This document shows positions 1 through 8,075 of a stretch of DNA of 64,000 nucleotides, piece by piece. How positions within the stretch are numbered: position 1 is the stretch's first letter; each line of letters opens with the position of its first letter. A program made the position numbers and the translations under genes. The DNA lies in the NCBI RefSeq assembly GCF_001905655.1, contig NZ_JMHT01000002.1:25594-89593 (forward strand). The letters run 5' to 3'. The notes under the pieces were generated by a model. It saw only the letters and a program-made list of their open reading frames with translations. It searched no databases and was not told the origin of the DNA. The DNA is from Mycobacterium sp. ST-F2 (lineage in GTDB: Bacteria > Actinomycetota > Actinomycetes > Mycobacteriales > Mycobacteriaceae).

Positions 1-1
1 G

Positions 2-589
2 GACGCTGGTATCGACCCCGCGTCAGTGACCGACGTGGTGCTCACCCACATGCACATGGACCACATTGGCGGGCTGCTCGGCGATGGCGTGAAGGATCGG
101 TTGAGTCCAGACTTGCGTATTCACGCATCGGCCGCCGAAGCCGAGTTCTGGGCGGGGAAGGCTGATCTGTCCCGCGCCACCATGCCGCCGGGGATTCCGG
201 AGGCACTTCGCTCGATCGCCAAACGGTTCTTGGATCAGTACGACAGTCTGCTGCGAACTTTCGAGAGGGAATATGAGGTGGCACCGGGGGTCCTCGTCTC
301 TCGCACCGGCGGACATACCCCCGGGCACAGCGTGGTCCGGCTGGAGTCTGGCGGCGATCGACTGATGTTCGGCGGCGACGCGACATTCCACCCTGGGTTT
401 GACTGCCCCGATTGGCACAACGGCTTCGACACCGAGCCCGAAGAGACCGTTCGCGTTCGGGTCGAACTCTTGAAGGAGCTGGCGGCGAGCCGTCAGCCCT
501 ATGCGGCCACTCACCTGCACTCGGCTGTCGGCCGGGTGTCGGCTGCCCGGGACGTCTTTCGTTGGGTACCGGAAAACTGGGCGCCCTGA
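2..589 (+). CDS. MBL-fold metallo-hydrolase, 5' end outside the window
   Basis: Metallo-beta-lactamase-fold hydrolase; the substrate cannot be told. The reading frame is already open at base 2, so the N-terminal strand lies upstream of the window. Visible metal ligands are the HMHMDH motif close to the start, the His of GHTPGHS, the Asp of GGDATF and the His of ATHLHS, which together make a complete dinuclear zinc site. The overall pattern fits the lactonase/quorum-quenching-like branch better than true beta-lactamases, but that is only an impression. No partner gene is visible; an ECF sigma factor follows after about 250 bp on the same strand. Confidence 0.85.
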   Translation, partial: DAGIDPASVTDVVLTHMHMDHIGGLLGDGVKDRLSPDLRIHASAAEAEFWAGKADLSRATMPPGIPEALRSIAKRFLDQYDSLLRTFEREYEVAPGVLVSRTGGHTPGHSVVRLESGGDRLMFGGDATFHPGFDCPDWHNGFDTEPEETVRVRVELLKELAASRQPYAATHLHSAVGRVSAARDVFRWVPENWAP

Positions 590-842
590 TCGCTGTTCCC
601 GGTACACGACTTAGTCTGGTCACGCGCCAATGTTGTTGATCAGCAAGTAAATCCGGGGCGTGGATGCAGGTCATCACCTGTGACCGGGTCGGCATTCGGT
701 GCTCCACCGGAGGCTCTGAACGCACACAGAACAACCTGCGGGTGCACGGCAAGTGTTGTCGGTGTCAACACCTCGTCGGCTGTCGACACGAGAGCCAGTC
801 CGACTTCGGGACGTCACGCGCCGTTTGTGTTTGGATTGCCGG

Positions 843-1757
843 ATGGTTGCGGGCGATGACTCGTCGACCGACCTCGAGCAAGCGACGGCCGAGTTCATCG
901 CGGTGCGAGGCCGGTTGTTCGGCATCGCGTATCGCATGCTCGGCAGTAGCTCGGAGGCCGAGGACATCGTTCAGGAGGCCTGGCTGCGGTGGCAGACGGC
1001 CGATCGCAGCGCGGTCGTCGATCCGGCCGCATTCCTGGCAACAACCACCACCCGCCTCTGCCTGAATGCCCTGCAATCCGCCCGCGCGCGACGCGAGACA
1101 TACGTCGGCCCATGGCTTCCCGAACCCGTGGACACCAGCGCCGATCCCCATCTCGGCGCCGAGCGAGGCGAAGCGTTGGAGCTGGCGACCGTGATGCTGA
1201 TGGAGAAACTGCAGCCCACTGAACGCGCCGCGTATGTTCTGCGCGAGGCCTTCGACTATCCGTACGCAAGGATTGCCGAGATCGTCCAAGTCAAGGAGGC
1301 GAACGCACGACAGCTCGTCAGCCGCGCGCGCAAGCACATCTCGACCAGCCGCCGGGAGAAGACGAGTCCAGCCGAGCAGAAGCGGCTGCTGGAGGCTTTG
1401 GTTGCGGCAGCGCAGGAGGGCGACGTCGATGCGCTCGAGCAACTGTTCGCCGACGACGTGGTCAGCTACACCGACGGAAACGGCATGCGCGGCGCATCTC
1501 GTATTCCCGTTGTCGGCAGATCGGCGGTCGCACACTTCCTCAAGGCATTCGCGCCGCGCTGGTGGCAAGACACCAAACTGACCTGGATCGAGGCCAATGC
1601 ACAGCCATCCGTGTTGGTCAGGCGTGGCGCGGGCATCGTTGCTTATCTGGCCATCAGTACCTCGCAGCGGGGCATCGATCAACTGCTGTGGGTGCTGAGT
1701 CCCGCCAAGCTGCACGGCATTTCGAAGCTGCTGCCCGCGTCCGGTGACGTGTCCTAA
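843..1757 (+). CDS. ECF41-type sigma factor with C-terminal SnoaL-like domain (SigJ-like)
   Basis: Extracytoplasmic-function sigma factor of about 304 residues. Region 2 is at about residues 17-82 (FGIAYRMLGSSSEAEDIVQE), followed by the YVGPWLPEP linker typical of the ECF41 group, region 4 at about 118-170 (YVLREAFDYPY, ARQLVSRARKH) and a SnoaL_2/NTF2-like extension at about 185-295. In ECF41 factors the extension replaces a separate anti-sigma factor. The ATG at 843 is preferred because region 2 begins soon after it; the frame stays open 90 bases further upstream. The oxidoreductase or carboxymuconolactone-decarboxylase gene that often sits beside ECF41 genes is not seen here, so its target is unknown. 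Confidence 0.88.
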   Translation: MVAGDDSSTDLEQATAEFIAVRGRLFGIAYRMLGSSSEAEDIVQEAWLRWQTADRSAVVDPAAFLATTTTRLCLNALQSARARRETYVGPWLPEPVDTSADPHLGAERGEALELATVMLMEKLQPTERAAYVLREAFDYPYARIAEIVQVKEANARQLVSRARKHISTSRREKTSPAEQKRLLEALVAAAQEGDVDALEQLFADDVVSYTDGNGMRGASRIPVVGRSAVAHFLKAFAPRWWQDTKLTWIEANAQPSVLVRRGAGIVAYLAISTSQRGIDQLLWVLSPAKLHGISKLLPASGDVS

Positions 1758-1795
1758 GTCACGTCACAGACTCGCGTTCTGCGGTGTCTTAGTTG

Positions 1796-1987
1796 CTAAA
1801 GGCCGACGGCGGTGATGCCCCGGCCCTGAGCCGGAGGACCACCCATGGAATGCATCAACGACCCCAGCATGCCGCGAACGGCGACAGGAATACGGACGAT
1901 TATCTTGCTGCTGGTTTCGATCTGTCTCAGCACCATGATCTTCTTGGCGATGTTGATCACCGCGCTGGTACCCACATCGGCTGGCAT
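1796..1987 (-). CDS. possible small protein of unknown function
   Basis: A 63-codon frame starting MPADVGTSAVINIAKK and ending GRGITAVGL. Third codon positions are strongly G/C, as expected for coding DNA here, but the opposite strand also has a GC3-rich hydrophobic frame over the same bases, so codon bias does not settle the strand. It lies directly downstream of a VOC-domain fragment on the same strand and may be the tail of a rearranged gene. I recognise no family. Confidence 0.2.
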   Translation of the reverse strand: MPADVGTSAVINIAKKIMVLRQIETSSKIIVRIPVAVRGMLGSLMHSMGGPPAQGRGITAVGL

Positions 1988-2021
1988 CCCGTCGCAAATG
2001 CATTCCGCGCCATGCCATATC

Positions 2022-2261
2022 GCCGCTGTATGGCCAGAGAGTGACGTCTCGACTGCCACCTGCCCGCTCGCGAAGTGCTGCGGACACCTGCTCCGGCAGC
2101 AGCACGCAGTAGCCGGTCTCCTCGCCGCCCCGGTGCGGGATCCGCACATCCAGACACCGGATGCCGAACACCCGCTGATACCAGTCCACACTGGCCTGCA
2201 GGTCGGTGACGGTCAACGAAAAGATGGTGGACACCGGCGAATCCGGGGTCGGGTGTTTCAC
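2022..2261 (-). pseudogene. VOC (glyoxalase/bleomycin-resistance) family fragment
   Basis: The first 80 residues after a GTG start read like the N-terminal half of a vicinal-oxygen-chelate protein: SLTVTDLQASVDWYQRVFG is the first beta-alpha unit and GYCVLLPEQ a following strand. After about residue 80 the frame turns into Arg/His/Gln-rich sequence with no VOC character, although it stays open to 1764. Intact VOC proteins need about 120 or more residues, so this is probably a truncated or frameshifted remnant. It lies between convergently placed genes and has no evident partner. Confidence 0.45.
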
Positions 2262-2421
2262 TCACCATGGCCTCCTGTGCCGCACCATCCAACAAAGCTG
2301 TGCTTAGGCATTCCGTAGCACATTGCGGTCTGACCATGACGCATTTCTGCGGATTGTTCTTCCGGCAACGGATTTCAACTAGCGTGTGTCGCAAAGCGAG
2401 TCAGAACAAGAGGGCGATGGC

Positions 2422-3783
2422 ATGAGCGAGCCGTGCGATGCCGACGAGCTGCGCACCCTGTTCCTGTTCGAGCAACTCTCGGATGAACAACTCGGAATCC
2501 TGTGCACCGACGGACGCATCGAGACGTTCCCGGAAGGAGTGCTGTTCACCCAGGGCGAGGCAGCCCGCTGTTTCTACGTGCTGATCGACGGTGAGTTGGT
2601 GATGTCGGGACGGACGGCGGGCATCGACGTGCAGACGCATCGGACATCCCAACACGGTGCGTACTGCGGGGCATGGTCGGCTTACGTGCCCGCGGCAGAG
2701 CAGGTCTATGAAGTCTCGGTCCGCCTGGTCCGACCGTCCCGGTTCTTCGTCCTCGACGCAGACAGCTTCGCCCGCTTCATGTGCACCCAGTTTCCGATGG
2801 CGGTGCATCTGTTGTCCGGTCACACTCTCGGAACGCTGCGTCAGCAACAAGTTCTCGGGCAGCGTGCGCGCTTGCTCGGTCTGGGAACCATCACCGCCGG
2901 CTTGACCCATCAGCTCAACAACCCGGCCGCCGCCATCAGCCGCGCCGTCGCGAGCTTGCGCCAAAGCATGCGGAGCCTGTTTACCGACGTCCCGGTGAAA
3001 GCAGCCCAATTGAGCCCGCTGGAAGCCGCTGACCGGGAAGAACAACTGGGCGACTGGCTCGACGCGCGAGGCATCCCCGAGGGCTGGGATTACGCACCGA
3101 CGTTCGCCGAAGCGGGCCTGGATATTGCCTGGCTGGAAGATGTCGCGGCGACCGCCGATGATCTACCCGCAGTTCTGCACCGGCTCAAACACGGGATCGA
3201 CGCTGAGTTGAGTACCCGAGAGATCGCCGAGGCCAGTACTCGCATCTCAGCACTACTGGCGGGCGCCAAACAGTATTCACAGATGGATCGCGGCGATTAT
3301 CAGTACGCCGATGTGCACGACCTGCTGCGCAGTACGCTGCAGATGTTCGACACCGCAGACATCACTGTAGTCACCGAATGGGACCAGAACCTCCCCGAAA
3401 TCCTTTGCTATCCGGGCGATCTCAATCAGGTTTGGACCAACCTCATCGAGAACGCAGTAGAGGCCATGGGTGGTGGTGGCGGCACGTTGACCATCAGCAC
3501 GGCCCGGGACTGCGAGACCATGATCCGCGTCGAGATCCGCGACGATGGACCGGGCATCCCCGAGGACATCATCGATCGCGTCTTCACGCCGTTTTTCTCG
3601 ACCAAGCCGGTGGGCGATGGCACGGGACTCGGTCTGGACTTGGCGTGGCGGATCGTCGAGAAGCACCGGGGCACCGTCTCGGTGCAATCGGCGCCCGCCG
3701 ACACCCGATTCATCGTGTGCCTGCCATTGCAGGCCCCCACCCCCGAGAATGCCGCGGCCGAGGTGCCGGTGGTGCGGCCATAG
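2422..3783 (+). CDS. sensor histidine kinase with N-terminal cyclic-nucleotide-binding-like domain
   Basis: Soluble ATP-binding sensor kinase of about 453 residues. A CRP/cNMP-binding-like beta-roll occupies about residues 10-140 (LFEQLSDEQLGILC, FYVLIDGELV). The dimerisation helix carries the H-box around residue 165 (AGLTHQLNNPAAAI). The HATPase_c domain has the N-box NLIENAVEAMG, the G1 box DDGPGIPEDI and the G2 box GDGTGLGLDLAWRIVEKHRG. There are no transmembrane segments, so the signal should be cytoplasmic. The ATG at 2422 follows AGAGGG at suitable spacing and is preferred over an upstream GTG at 2386. No cognate response regulator is adjacent. Confidence 0.85.
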   Translation: MSEPCDADELRTLFLFEQLSDEQLGILCTDGRIETFPEGVLFTQGEAARCFYVLIDGELVMSGRTAGIDVQTHRTSQHGAYCGAWSAYVPAAEQVYEVSVRLVRPSRFFVLDADSFARFMCTQFPMAVHLLSGHTLGTLRQQQVLGQRARLLGLGTITAGLTHQLNNPAAAISRAVASLRQSMRSLFTDVPVKAAQLSPLEAADREEQLGDWLDARGIPEGWDYAPTFAEAGLDIAWLEDVAATADDLPAVLHRLKHGIDAELSTREIAEASTRISALLAGAKQYSQMDRGDYQYADVHDLLRSTLQMFDTADITVVTEWDQNLPEILCYPGDLNQVWTNLIENAVEAMGGGGGTLTISTARDCETMIRVEIRDDGPGIPEDIIDRVFTPFFSTKPVGDGTGLGLDLAWRIVEKHRGTVSVQSAPADTRFIVCLPLQAPTPENAAAEVPVVRP

Positions 3784-3867
3784 CGAAAGCGCCCCGGTCA
3801 CCCCGGTGTATGGCGTCGTGGCTCCCATTTCGGGTACTGCCTGCTGAAGTTCGTCGAATCCCTCGGC

Positions 3868-3950
3868 ATGTGTCCCGGATCACGCAACGGAGACGTTCGG
3901 TTCGGCCGCCGGATCACGACTATGCCTATATCGCAGTAGATGGGGGAGTG
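3868..3950 (+). promoter_or_regulatory. leader A, a diverged copy of leader B at 6513-6596
   Basis: About 80 bases upstream of the small gene at 3951 can be aligned almost without gaps to the leader of the Asp23 gene at 6600. Shared blocks are ATGTGTCC, ATCAC, CAA, ACGTTCGGTT, GGCC, CGACTA and a terminal GGGGAGTG. TGTCC followed about 18 bases later by CGTTC could be the -35/-10 of an ECF promoter; that reading is inference. The last block doubles as the ribosome-binding site. Confidence 0.6.
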
Positions 3951-4271
3951 GTGGCGATCAGGGTGAAGGGATTGATGTCATTGGTCAGCGAGTCCGATGT
4001 TGCGTGGCAACTGGTGGAGTGCGTTCGGTCTCGCTTGACCGTCGCTGAGCTCAACAACGCGTACGTGAACCTGGGCATCGGAGAATTCGGCACCGTCATT
4101 GAGACGTTGATCAGTGTCGTTGTCCGCGAACGGCTTACGGTCCCCGATGCCCTCATCGAAACGATAGAAGCCTGGCGCGCGCTGCATCATCCGGACGGTC
4201 CGGCCGCCGAGCGCCTTATCAGCCAGCTCGCACAGTGTCGCCAACACGGCGATTCGCGCCGCGGCGCATAA
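3951..4271 (+). CDS. conserved hypothetical small protein
   Basis: Helical protein of about 106 residues with no membrane segment or signal peptide. Recognisable stretches are SESDVAWQLVECVRSRLT, AELNNAYVNLGIGEFG and VIETLISVVVRERLTVP. I believe similar short proteins occur in other mycobacteria but can give no function. Tandem GTG codons at 3948 and 3951 follow GGGGGAG very closely; an ATG at 3975 is an alternative that would remove eight residues. It shares its leader type with the Asp23 operon at 6600 and ends 47 bases before the WhiA-like gene, so the two are probably co-transcribed. Confidence 0.6.
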   Translation: MAIRVKGLMSLVSESDVAWQLVECVRSRLTVAELNNAYVNLGIGEFGTVIETLISVVVRERLTVPDALIETIEAWRALHHPDGPAAERLISQLAQCRQHGDSRRGA

Positions 4272-4318
4272 GGCCGCTGTACCAACGGTTTTCGATCAGG
4301 TAAGGCAATGGGGGACTT

Positions 4319-5285
4319 GTGATATTGACGCCGAGCGCCAAAGACGAACTCGCCGGTACCGTCGTGCATCTGGTCAGTGCGCGCAAGGCTGAAGTAACTG
4401 CCCTGCTGCAGTTCGCCGGTGGGCTGCGTATCGTCAAGGGACGCGCCGTGATTGACGCAGAGGTTGACCGAGAGCCGGTCGCCACGCGTATTTGCAAGAA
4501 CCTCAAGGACTTATACGGATGTACGGCCGAAGTACGCGCACTGCCGGGCATCGCTGCCCGCACCCGGTACCTGGTGCACGTTGTTCACGAAGCCGAAGAT
4601 GTGGCCCGGTGGACTGGTTTGATCGACCGTCGGGGACGGCCGGTCCGGGGTATGCCGGCCCAGATCGTCGCTGGTAGTACGGCCGACGCCGAAGCAGTTT
4701 GGCGTGGTGCGTTCCTGGCGGGGTTCGCTGGCACTTACGGGTCGCACCCGGGGGCTCGAGGTCGAATGCCCCGGGGTTGAAGCCGCCTCGGCCCTGGCAG
4801 GGGCGGCGCGTAGATTCGGTGTGCACATCCGGGCACGCCACTTGCGTAGGGCCGATCGGGTCACCGTGCGTGACGTCGACACGATCGCCGCCGTGCTGAA
4901 TCGCATTGGCGCTCAACAAACCTGGGCAGCCTGGCAATCGCACCAACGAACTGACACCACCTCGACCGTAGACGCGGCACTGGTGGACTCCAACCAACGT
5001 CGCGCGCAACAGTCGGCAATGGTGACCGCGGCTCGGGCGCAACGCGCCCTGGCGATTCTCGGTGACGCGGCGCCCGCCCACTTCGTCGCGGTCGCGCGTT
5101 TGCGCATCGAGCATCCCGACCTGTCATTGGACGAATTGGGGTGCCTCGCCGAGCCCCCGCTGACCAAGCACGCGGTCGCCGGCCGTCTTCGGCGCCTGTT
5201 GGGCATGGCCGACCGGGCAGCCGACCGGGCTGGCATCGCCGGCACCGACGTCGCCATCGCTGCGGGCGATCGGAGTAGGTGCTAG
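4319..5285 (+). pseudogene. WhiA-like regulator paralogue interrupted by a frameshift
   Basis: Joined across one shift, this gives about 321 residues, the usual length of WhiA. The N-terminal half (SARKAEVTALLQFAGGL, RTRYLVHVVHEAED, GLIDRRGRPVRGMPAQIV, AVWRGAFLA) is the degenerate LAGLIDADG-like part. The C-terminal half, in the +1 frame, contains LEVECPGVEAASALAGAARR and the helix-turn-helix DELGCLAEPPLTKHAVAGR. The frames join at a GGGG run at 4720-4723, where one base too many (or two too few) separates AFLA from GSL. True mycobacterial whiA sits next to the RapZ/YvcK genes, which are absent here, so this is a second copy. It begins at GTG 4319, or TTG 4325, after GGGGGA. It is a real pseudogene, a recoded gene or a sequencing error. 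Confidence 0.72.
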
Positions 5286-5374
5286 GCGCCTGCGTCAGTC
5301 CCGCGAAATAGTGCGGGACAACAAGTTTCATCCAGGCGGAGGGAAATTCGCCCCTGCGCGCTCGTTGTCCCTGG

Positions 5375-5839
5375 CTATCCCAGCGGGTCGCCGTCGACGA
5401 CATCGGTGACGGTCACGTCGATGGGCCCGGCCGGAGTGCTGCCGTTGTCGTCGAGGTTGTCGAGGATGGGGCGGATTGTGTCCAGTACCAGGCGGCGGAT
5501 GTCGTCGCCGAGCTCGCGCAGTTGCGTGCCGTAGCTTCCGGTGACATCGATGTCGACTGCGCGCAGCACGGCGCCCTCGAGAGTGAAGTCGATTCGGGTC
5601 GGCTGGCAGACGAACTTCCGTCGCAGCTCCCGGGCCAGCAGGCTGCGTAGCGCGTGATCGCTGATGTACACCACCCCGCCGTCGGTATCCCGCGAGGCGC
5701 GGATGGGCCAACCGGTCCGGGTTGCGCTGTGCACCGCCGCCCGCACTCTGTCGCTGATGGCGTCCCAGCCGGGTTCGGGCACAGATCGCAAGTACGAGGC
5801 TGCGCGGTGCAGGATGGGATCAGTCTCCGTCACTGCCAC
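5375..5839 (-). CDS. Asp23/Gls24-like protein encoded behind the ECF sigma factor
   Basis: Soluble protein of about 154 residues with alternating strands and helices typical of the Asp23/Gls24 (DUF322-like) fold: VRAAVHSATRTGWPIRA, VVYISDHALRSLLAREL, VLRAVDIDVTGSYGTQLREL and the closing IDVTVTDVV. It overlaps the end of the ECF sigma gene by ten bases, so translation is probably coupled. Anti-sigma genes usually occupy this place, but there is no zinc-binding HxxxCxxC motif and no membrane helix. It may be an envelope-stress component made together with the sigma factor, or an unconventional sigma partner. Confidence 0.7.
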   Translation of the reverse strand: MAVTETDPILHRAASYLRSVPEPGWDAISDRVRAAVHSATRTGWPIRASRDTDGGVVYISDHALRSLLARELRRKFVCQPTRIDFTLEGAVLRAVDIDVTGSYGTQLRELGDDIRRLVLDTIRPILDNLDDNGSTPAGPIDVTVTDVVDGDPLG

Positions 5840-6405
5840 CTCCCCAAGAGAACACGCAACGTCTTGCCGGCCCGAACGTGGTGCCCGCGCACCGCATCGG
5901 AACTGAGGTGTAGCACTTCTCCGATCTCAGGGAAGGTCATCTGTTCGATCTCCCGCATCATCCACACCGCGCGCTGGCGTACCGGCAGTTCGTCAAGCGC
6001 TTGTTCGAGGGCGGCCAAAAACGCCGCATTGGACGCGGCGGTGAAAGGGTCCGCGGACGGGTCTGGTCCGGCCAACGGTTCCAGCACCCAATCTTCGACC
6101 GGTTTCGCGCGTTTGAGCCGGTGTGTGTCGGCGATCTTGCGGTAGCAGATCGCGAACAACCACGTCCGGAGCGACGAGCTGCCACGGAAGCCCGCGATCT
6201 GTTGCCAAGCGGCAACGAAGTTGTCCTGCACGACATCTGGGACATCGGCCTCGGAGGCAAGCATCCGCCGTGCATACCGGTAGAGCGCGGGGCCGTACCG
6301 GGTGACGATGACGTCGAACGCCTCGCGATCGCCGATGACGGCCGCGGCTCGTAACGCCGCGTCGTCGGCGTCGCGTAGGTCGCCACCGGTTGGCGCTATC
6401 ACCAC
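5830..6405 (-). CDS. ECF RNA polymerase sigma factor
   Basis: About 191 residues. Region 2 is at about 25-95 (FDVIVTRYGPALYRYARRML, DVPDVVQDNFVAAWQ, SLRTWLFAICYRKIAD) and region 4 at about 130-185 (LPVRQRAVWMMREIEQMTF, IGEVLHLSSDAVRGHHVRAG). The GTG at 6405 follows GGAG. It is transcribed away from the Asp23 operon at 6600 from a shared 194-base intergenic region, which suggests that it controls that operon. No classical anti-sigma factor is nearby; the overlapping downstream gene is Asp23-like. Confidence 0.88.
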   Translation of the reverse strand: MVIAPTGGDLRDADDAALRAAAVIGDREAFDVIVTRYGPALYRYARRMLASEADVPDVVQDNFVAAWQQIAGFRGSSSLRTWLFAICYRKIADTHRLKRAKPVEDWVLEPLAGPDPSADPFTAASNAAFLAALEQALDELPVRQRAVWMMREIEQMTFPEIGEVLHLSSDAVRGHHVRAGKTLRVLLGRWQ

Positions 6406-6411
6406 ACTCCG

Positions 6412-6504
6412 CTCTCAGCTGCGCTTCGCCGCTCCTGAAATATAGGCCCTCACCGCAAGAATTCGTCGGGTTGTGGTTCCGCTCGGGGCATGCTGAGCTG
6501 AGAG
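6412..6504. promoter_or_regulatory. divergent promoter region bracketed by a 9-bp inverted repeat
   Basis: Between the divergently transcribed ECF sigma gene and the Asp23 operon, CTCTCAGCT (6412-6420) and its exact reverse complement AGCTGAGAG (6496-6504) are 75 bases apart. They could be two half-operators acting through a DNA loop. A chance repeat of this length is possible. Confidence 0.35.
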
Positions 6505-6512
6505 TCTTGAAA

Positions 6513-6596
6513 ATGTGTCCTGTATCACTCAATGGGCACGTTCGGTTCCGGCCCTGGGTAGCGACTACCCATATGTCGGCAATCGAATGGGGAGTG
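6513..6596 (+). promoter_or_regulatory. leader B, promoter/leader of the Asp23 operon
   Basis: Aligns with leader A (3868-3950) from ATGTGTCC to GGGGAGTG. Conserved blocks include TGTCC and ACGTTCGGTT, spaced like the -35 and -10 of an ECF promoter. The divergently encoded ECF sigma factor is the obvious candidate to read both leaders; this is inference. Confidence 0.6.
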
Positions 6597-6599
6597 ACG

Positions 6600-7070
6600 A
6601 TGACCAGTGCGGAGGCCGAAGTGGAGACGTCCAGCAAGGAAATGAGCCCCTACCAGGGATCACCGTTGGTGAGCTCGCAGGGCAAGACGACCATCGCGGA
6701 CATCGTGGTCTCGAAGATCGCTGGGATCGCCACCCGCGAGGTGAGCGGCGTGTATGACCTGGGCGGCGGTGCGTCGCGGATGGTCGGCGCCCTTCGTGAA
6801 CGCATCCCGGGTGCCAGCGTCAACCAGAGCCAGGGAGTGTCCGTCGAGATCGGCGAGAAGCAGGCTGCAGTCGACATTGACATCGTCGCCGAATACGGCG
6901 TGGCGATCGCCGACTTGGCCGCAGGTATCCGGCGCAACGTCATCGCCGCCATCGAAAGGATGACCGGACTCGAGGTCACCGAGGTCAACATCACCGTGCA
7001 CGACGTGCACCTCGACACTGACGGCAGCGGCGGCGACGACGCCGACGCCGCGCCTGCCCGTGTCCAGTGA
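6600..7070 (+). CDS. Asp23/Gls24 family envelope stress response protein
   Basis: About 156 residues and the clearest Asp23 family member here: GKTTIADIVVSKIAGIATREV, which opens the domain, is followed by GVYDLGGG, VSVEIGEKQAAVDIDIVAEYG and the ending VTEVNITVHDVHL. In Gram-positive bacteria Asp23 is an abundant cell-envelope-associated protein anchored by AmaP. The ATG at 6600 follows GGGGAG with a 5-base spacer. It is the first gene of a six-gene run with overlapping or tight junctions (6600-9201). Confidence 0.85.
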   Translation: MTSAEAEVETSSKEMSPYQGSPLVSSQGKTTIADIVVSKIAGIATREVSGVYDLGGGASRMVGALRERIPGASVNQSQGVSVEIGEKQAAVDIDIVAEYGVAIADLAAGIRRNVIAAIERMTGLEVTEVNITVHDVHLDTDGSGGDDADAAPARVQ

Positions 7071-7377
7071 CGTCCCGGCGCGGGCGGCAGCTCCGGAGGA
7101 CGAAGCTGATCGCATCGCCGCCGCGGTGATCGCAGTCAAGGGCGTGGCCGGGTTGCATGGCGGCATGTTCGGCGAGGTGGCCACCTACCTACCCGGCCGG
7201 CGGGTCTCCGGGATTCGGATCGGGGCCGGCCGTGTTGACGTGCACGTCAGTCTTGCGCTCGACGCGCCAGTGCGACAGACGGCTACGGCCATCCAGCGTG
7301 CCGTCGCCGAGATCAGCGACCTACCGGTCGACGTCACCGTTGAAGACCTCTTGCCGGTGACACCAGCTTCCGGCTGA
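7060..7377 (+). CDS. small Asp23-fold protein
   Basis: About 105 residues starting at a GTG that overlaps the Asp23 gene by 11 bases. It keeps a shortened Asp23 pattern: DRIAAAVIAVKGVAGLHGG, VSGIRIGAGRVDVHVSL, QTATAIQRAVAEISDLP and VDVTVEDLLP. There is no membrane segment. It is probably a partner of the full-length Asp23 protein in one complex; the precise role is unknown. Confidence 0.72.
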   Translation: MSSDVPARAAAPEDEADRIAAAVIAVKGVAGLHGGMFGEVATYLPGRRVSGIRIGAGRVDVHVSLALDAPVRQTATAIQRAVAEISDLPVDVTVEDLLPVTPASG

Positions 7378-7489
7378 CGGCCGCCCTGGAGCGCCCCGGT
7401 GTGGCGGCGCGACGAGGGGCGTGCCGCCACACCGCGGTCCGCGAACTCCTCAGCGCGCGAACAACTTCGATTCGAGGAAGGTTCACATC

Positions 7490-7678
7490 ATGACCTCATC
7501 CACACTGGGTCTGGTTGCCGGTCTGCTACTCGGCGTGGCCGCGGCGGCCGGTGGACTGTGGGGTTTCATTGTCGCGTTGTTGCTCGGCGCGGCGGGATAC
7601 CTGATCGGGGCCCACCGTGACGGCGAACTCGACCTGGCCAATGTGACCGCATTGCTGCGGGGTCGCGGCCGTGATTGA
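7490..7678 (+). CDS. DUF2273-like small membrane protein
   Basis: About 62 residues, nearly all of them two hydrophobic segments (LGLVAGLLLGVAAAAGGLWG and FIVALLLGAAGYLIGA) followed by a charged tail. Length and position fit the DUF2273 miniproteins that accompany asp23 and amaP in Firmicutes operons. The ATG at 7490 has GAGGAAG at good spacing; the 3' end overlaps the next GTG by 8 bases. It probably helps anchor the Asp23 proteins at the membrane. Confidence 0.7.
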   Translation: MTSSTLGLVAGLLLGVAAAAGGLWGFIVALLLGAAGYLIGAHRDGELDLANVTALLRGRGRD

Positions 7679-8075
7679 GTCAACTGCTGCGGAACCCATA
7701 CTGCCGCAACGTGAATCCGAGGACGACGACGAACCCGCCACACGGGGCACCCTGACCGTACGCGAGAAGGTGGCCCATCGGCTCGCGGTTCGTGCGGCAC
7801 TCGACACACCCGATGTGCTGCCGTTCTCGGAAGGTCTGACGAAGATCGCCGGCCGGTCTCTGCCGCAAGCGCAGCTCACCGTCACCGGTAACCGCGTCAC
7901 AGCCCATCTCAAGGTCACAGTGGCGTGGCCTGCGCCGGCGGTAGACGTCGCACGCGCCGTGCAACGCAATGTCGCGCAGACGTTGTCGAGCATGGCCGGA
8001 TTGCAGGTCGACCGCGTGGACGTCACCGTCGAACAATTCAGTACCGCCACCAAAGACGTGAAAAGGACTCAATGA
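7671..8075 (+). CDS. Asp23/Gls24-like protein
   Basis: About 134 residues. An acidic N-terminus (about 1-25) is followed by an Asp23-type core: KVAHRLAVRAALDTPDVL, LPQAQLTVTGNRVTAHLKVT, VDVARAVQRNVAQTLSSMAG and VDRVDVTVEQF. It starts at GTG 7671 inside the DUF2273-like gene and ends in an ATGA overlap with the next gene, so it is translationally coupled on both sides. This is the third Asp23-fold protein read in this direction. Confidence 0.75.
   Translation: MIESTAAEPILPQRESEDDDEPATRGTLTVREKVAHRLAVRAALDTPDVLPFSEGLTKIAGRSLPQAQLTVTGNRVTAHLKVTVAWPAPAVDVARAVQRNVAQTLSSMAGLQVDRVDVTVEQFSTATKDVKRTQ

Noticed and set aside
1845..2318. A plus-strand frame with a hydrophobic N-terminus (membrane-like helix)
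   Set aside because: After about 50 residues it is the antisense of the VOC-like fragment, and no ribosome-binding site or family was found.
4319..5285. Two separate small genes in place of the WhiA-like sequence
   Set aside because: The halves correspond to consecutive parts of one WhiA protein and meet at a homopolymer; a single broken gene explains them better.
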